This document shows positions 33,864-35,466 of a DNA stretch of 35,466 nt, in pieces. Source of the DNA: Pseudomonadota bacterium. Lineage in GTDB: Bacteria; Desulfobacterota; Desulfuromonadia; Geobacterales; Pseudopelobacteraceae. The stretch's first letter is position 1. Each line of letters starts with the position of its first letter. Under the pieces are notes generated by a model. The model had not been told where the DNA came from. It saw only the letters and a program-made list of their open reading frames with translations, and searched no databases. Position numbers and translations under genes: made by a program. The stretch spans positions 1 through 35,466 of the forward strand of contig JABBNX010000017.1 of the NCBI GenBank assembly GCA_019352135.1, read 5' to 3'.

Positions 33864-35402
33864 TCACGCGGCAAGGTCGCCGCCAGCAAAAACACTATTG
33901 TACAAGTCTTTGCCGAAACTCGTTTGCAACGGTTCTCCTTCGATCAATTTGAATGTCCGACTGCCGTCTGCCTGTCGTCCGGCCCGCAAAAACAAAAAGT
34001 TCTCCTTATTCCCGTCATAGAACCCCCTCGCCAATTCATACAGATGGGTCACGCAAATTACCTTGATCCGTTCACTTACCAAAGCTGATATGATCTGTCT
34101 CGCGATTTCCGAGCCCTCTCGCTCGTTTGTCGCCGCAAACGATTCATTCAACAAGATCATGGAATATGGTGTGATATGATCGACAATATCACTCATCCGA
34201 CCGAGTTCCTCGTCGAGCTTCCCGCTTTTCAAGGCGGTATCTTCTTCTCGTTTGAAATGTGTAAAAAGGGCGTCACAGATACTTGAACAGTACGAATCAG
34301 ACGGTACGAACATCCCGCACTGCATCATCAATTGAGCCAAACCGATACTTCGCAGAAGAGTAGATTTCCCCCCCTGGTTGGCACCCGTTATAATCACGAG
34401 ATCTTTCCTGTCAGCGTGCACTTCATTGCCTACCACACGTTGGGTCATATTCAACGCCAGACAGACATCGTATAAACCGCGAAACGACAGCCGGTACCCA
34501 TCGCTAGCCACCGGCGATGGAAAGCATATGGGCACCCCCTTCCCTGCAAGCTGGTCGTTCAAGTTCATACAACCAATATAGAAAACCAGTTCCGTCAGTA
34601 GTGAGCTGAAAAAACTGCGCACGTGATCCGTTGATTGGGCGAGAGCATTGGCTGCCAGGGAAATACCTTGATTGCGCAGTTCTCCAAGCGCTCTGGCCCC
34701 ACCTTCATCTCTTGGATGGACCGAAAAGCTGCAGGCTGGCGGTTGCCGTTCGAAGAGTTGCGTCCACTGCTCAAAGAATGGTGTTATCGGGTCAAAGAGT
34801 GAATCCAGCCATGCGCAAAGCCGCATCAACCAAGTCTCACCGTTTTGATCGGGCGAGCGATGGAGGCGATATCGGCTACCCTTGTTACCCCTGCCCAATT
34901 CGGCGCTGAGCAGCACCCCGTTGCGGAATTTCAGCTGTTTAAGGTGAAATTCAACATTTACGAAGTACTCGTCGTTAAGCTCCAGTCGTAATCTCGTAAA
35001 AAACTCCGTCCATCCCTCCGAAACGAAGCTGGCGGCATGGGAATCGGCAAGCTTCCTCAGCCTCTTGAACATACCCAGAAATGTTTCCATGTGTTCGATC
35101 GATTGCCGCAGGGCCCAGTCAGGGTAACGATAAAGAGAGCTGACGTATTGCCTTTTTGCGTGCTCAACCGCCTCGACAGCCAGTGAGTAAAACTCTCTGA
35201 TGATAGCTGGCTGATTCAGGCAATCCTGTAAAATATCCTGACGATACCGGATGGTTGCGAGATCTTTTTCGAAGCCTGCAAGGATCACTTTTTTTGCCAC
35301 TTCGAAGACAAATCCGTCGTCTTGTGCCATCGCGTTGATCAGCGTGGTTAGTTCCAGATCCCTCGTGAGAGCATCAGCCTGCCAGGGGAGTGGCGACTGC
35401 AC
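33864..35402 (-). CDS. MutS-related ATPase (domain V only family), start uncertain
   Basis: About 512 residues are readable. The C-terminal half is the MutS ATPase domain: Walker A TGANQGGKSTLLRS near residue 338, GMFVPSD, FKREEDTALKSGKLDEELGRM, MILLNESFAATNEREG (Walker B, with Asn where classical MutS has Asp), and the ICVTHLYEL His switch. The N-terminal half resembles the lever-like helices of MutS; the mismatch-binding domain is absent. Members of this family are not classical mismatch-repair proteins and their role is not established. The frame runs upstream to a stop at about 35447 without an ATG; a GTG at 35402 is possible but conserved relatives seem to begin a little earlier, so the start may be non-standard or damaged. 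Confidence 0.8.
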   Translation of the reverse strand: MQSPLPWQADALTRDLELTTLINAMAQDDGFVFEVAKKVILAGFEKDLATIRYRQDILQDCLNQPAIIREFYSLAVEAVEHAKRQYVSSLYRYPDWALRQSIEHMETFLGMFKRLRKLADSHAASFVSEGWTEFFTRLRLELNDEYFVNVEFHLKQLKFRNGVLLSAELGRGNKGSRYRLHRSPDQNGETWLMRLCAWLDSLFDPITPFFEQWTQLFERQPPACSFSVHPRDEGGARALGELRNQGISLAANALAQSTDHVRSFFSSLLTELVFYIGCMNLNDQLAGKGVPICFPSPVASDGYRLSFRGLYDVCLALNMTQRVVGNEVHADRKDLVIITGANQGGKSTLLRSIGLAQLMMQCGMFVPSDSYCSSICDALFTHFKREEDTALKSGKLDEELGRMSDIVDHITPYSMILLNESFAATNEREGSEIARQIISALVSERIKVICVTHLYELARGFYDGNKENFLFLRAGRQADGSRTFKLIEGEPLQTSFGKDLYNSVFAGGDLAA

Positions 35403-35466
35403 GTCAAAATCCAGGGCGATTGCTTCAATGTTCGCTTTTACCAGTAATTAATCATCAGGTCAGGGC

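Noticed and set aside
33092-33952. A 286-codon plus-strand frame opposite the second MFS gene
   Set aside because: The minus-strand MFS protein has clear helices, motif and ribosome site. The plus frame is Arg/His/Gln-rich and has no recognisable domain.

Overview
The window looks like a chromosomal segment of a diazotrophic Geobacter-type bacterium (Desulfuromonadia/Geobacterales). This rests on a nitrogenase cluster with a fused nifE-nifN gene, a nif-specific ferredoxin III, rubrerythrin, a NifU-like/GGGtGRT gene pair of the kind seen in that group, and sigma-54 promoters followed by leader hairpins like those described for Geobacter sulfurreducens. The species assignment is an inference. 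No rRNA, tRNA, CRISPR array or intact insertion sequence was seen.

Layout. 1-3.5 kb (minus strand): nifX, ferredoxin III, a second NifX/NifB-domain protein, the dinitrogenase-reductase ADP-ribosyltransferase gene draT, then an EAL-HDOD signalling protein. 3.7-6.6 kb: nifEN with its own sigma-54 promoter. 6.7-11.7 kb: a rhomboid protease, a large hybrid sensor kinase and a protein with a degenerate diadenylate-cyclase-like domain. 11.7-13.5 kb: a graveyard of a type I restriction-modification locus (hsdM fragment, frameshifted rhuM, broken YgjP-type metallopeptidase). 13.5-23.6 kb: two different large SNF2-family ATPases flanking rubrerythrin and nifK. 23.7-26.3 kb: nifH-nifD. 26.4-27.1 kb: a collapsed NifU-like/GGGtGRT pseudogene pair. 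27.2-35.4 kb: a minus-strand run of MutS-like ATPase, MFS transporter, FetA/FetB-type ABC exporter, an enolase, a second MFS transporter, a HAD-type protein and a PAP2 phosphatase.

How the nif genes fit together. NifH, NifD and NifK are the enzyme, and NifEN is the FeMo-cofactor scaffold. NifX and the second NifX-domain protein carry cofactor precursors, and ferredoxin III is a likely electron donor. DraT can switch NifH off at a conserved arginine that is present here. Four GG-N10-GC sigma-54 promoters (nifX, nifEN, nifK, nifH) are visible. Three of the four transcripts (nifX, nifK, nifH) begin with a leader carrying the same 12-base box in the ascending arm of a strong hairpin, and two of these are textbook intrinsic terminators. 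This fits the two-layer control reported for G. sulfurreducens: an enhancer-binding response regulator plus an antitermination response regulator. No nifB, draG or nif regulator gene was recognised in the window.

Most unusual points: nifK is separated from nifHD by a 3.1 kb SNF2 gene on the opposite strand and has its own promoter and leader; the leader-hairpin family; the microhomology-driven collapse of the NifU-like/GGGtGRT pair next to nifH; the decayed restriction locus; and the DAC-like protein with altered catalytic motifs.
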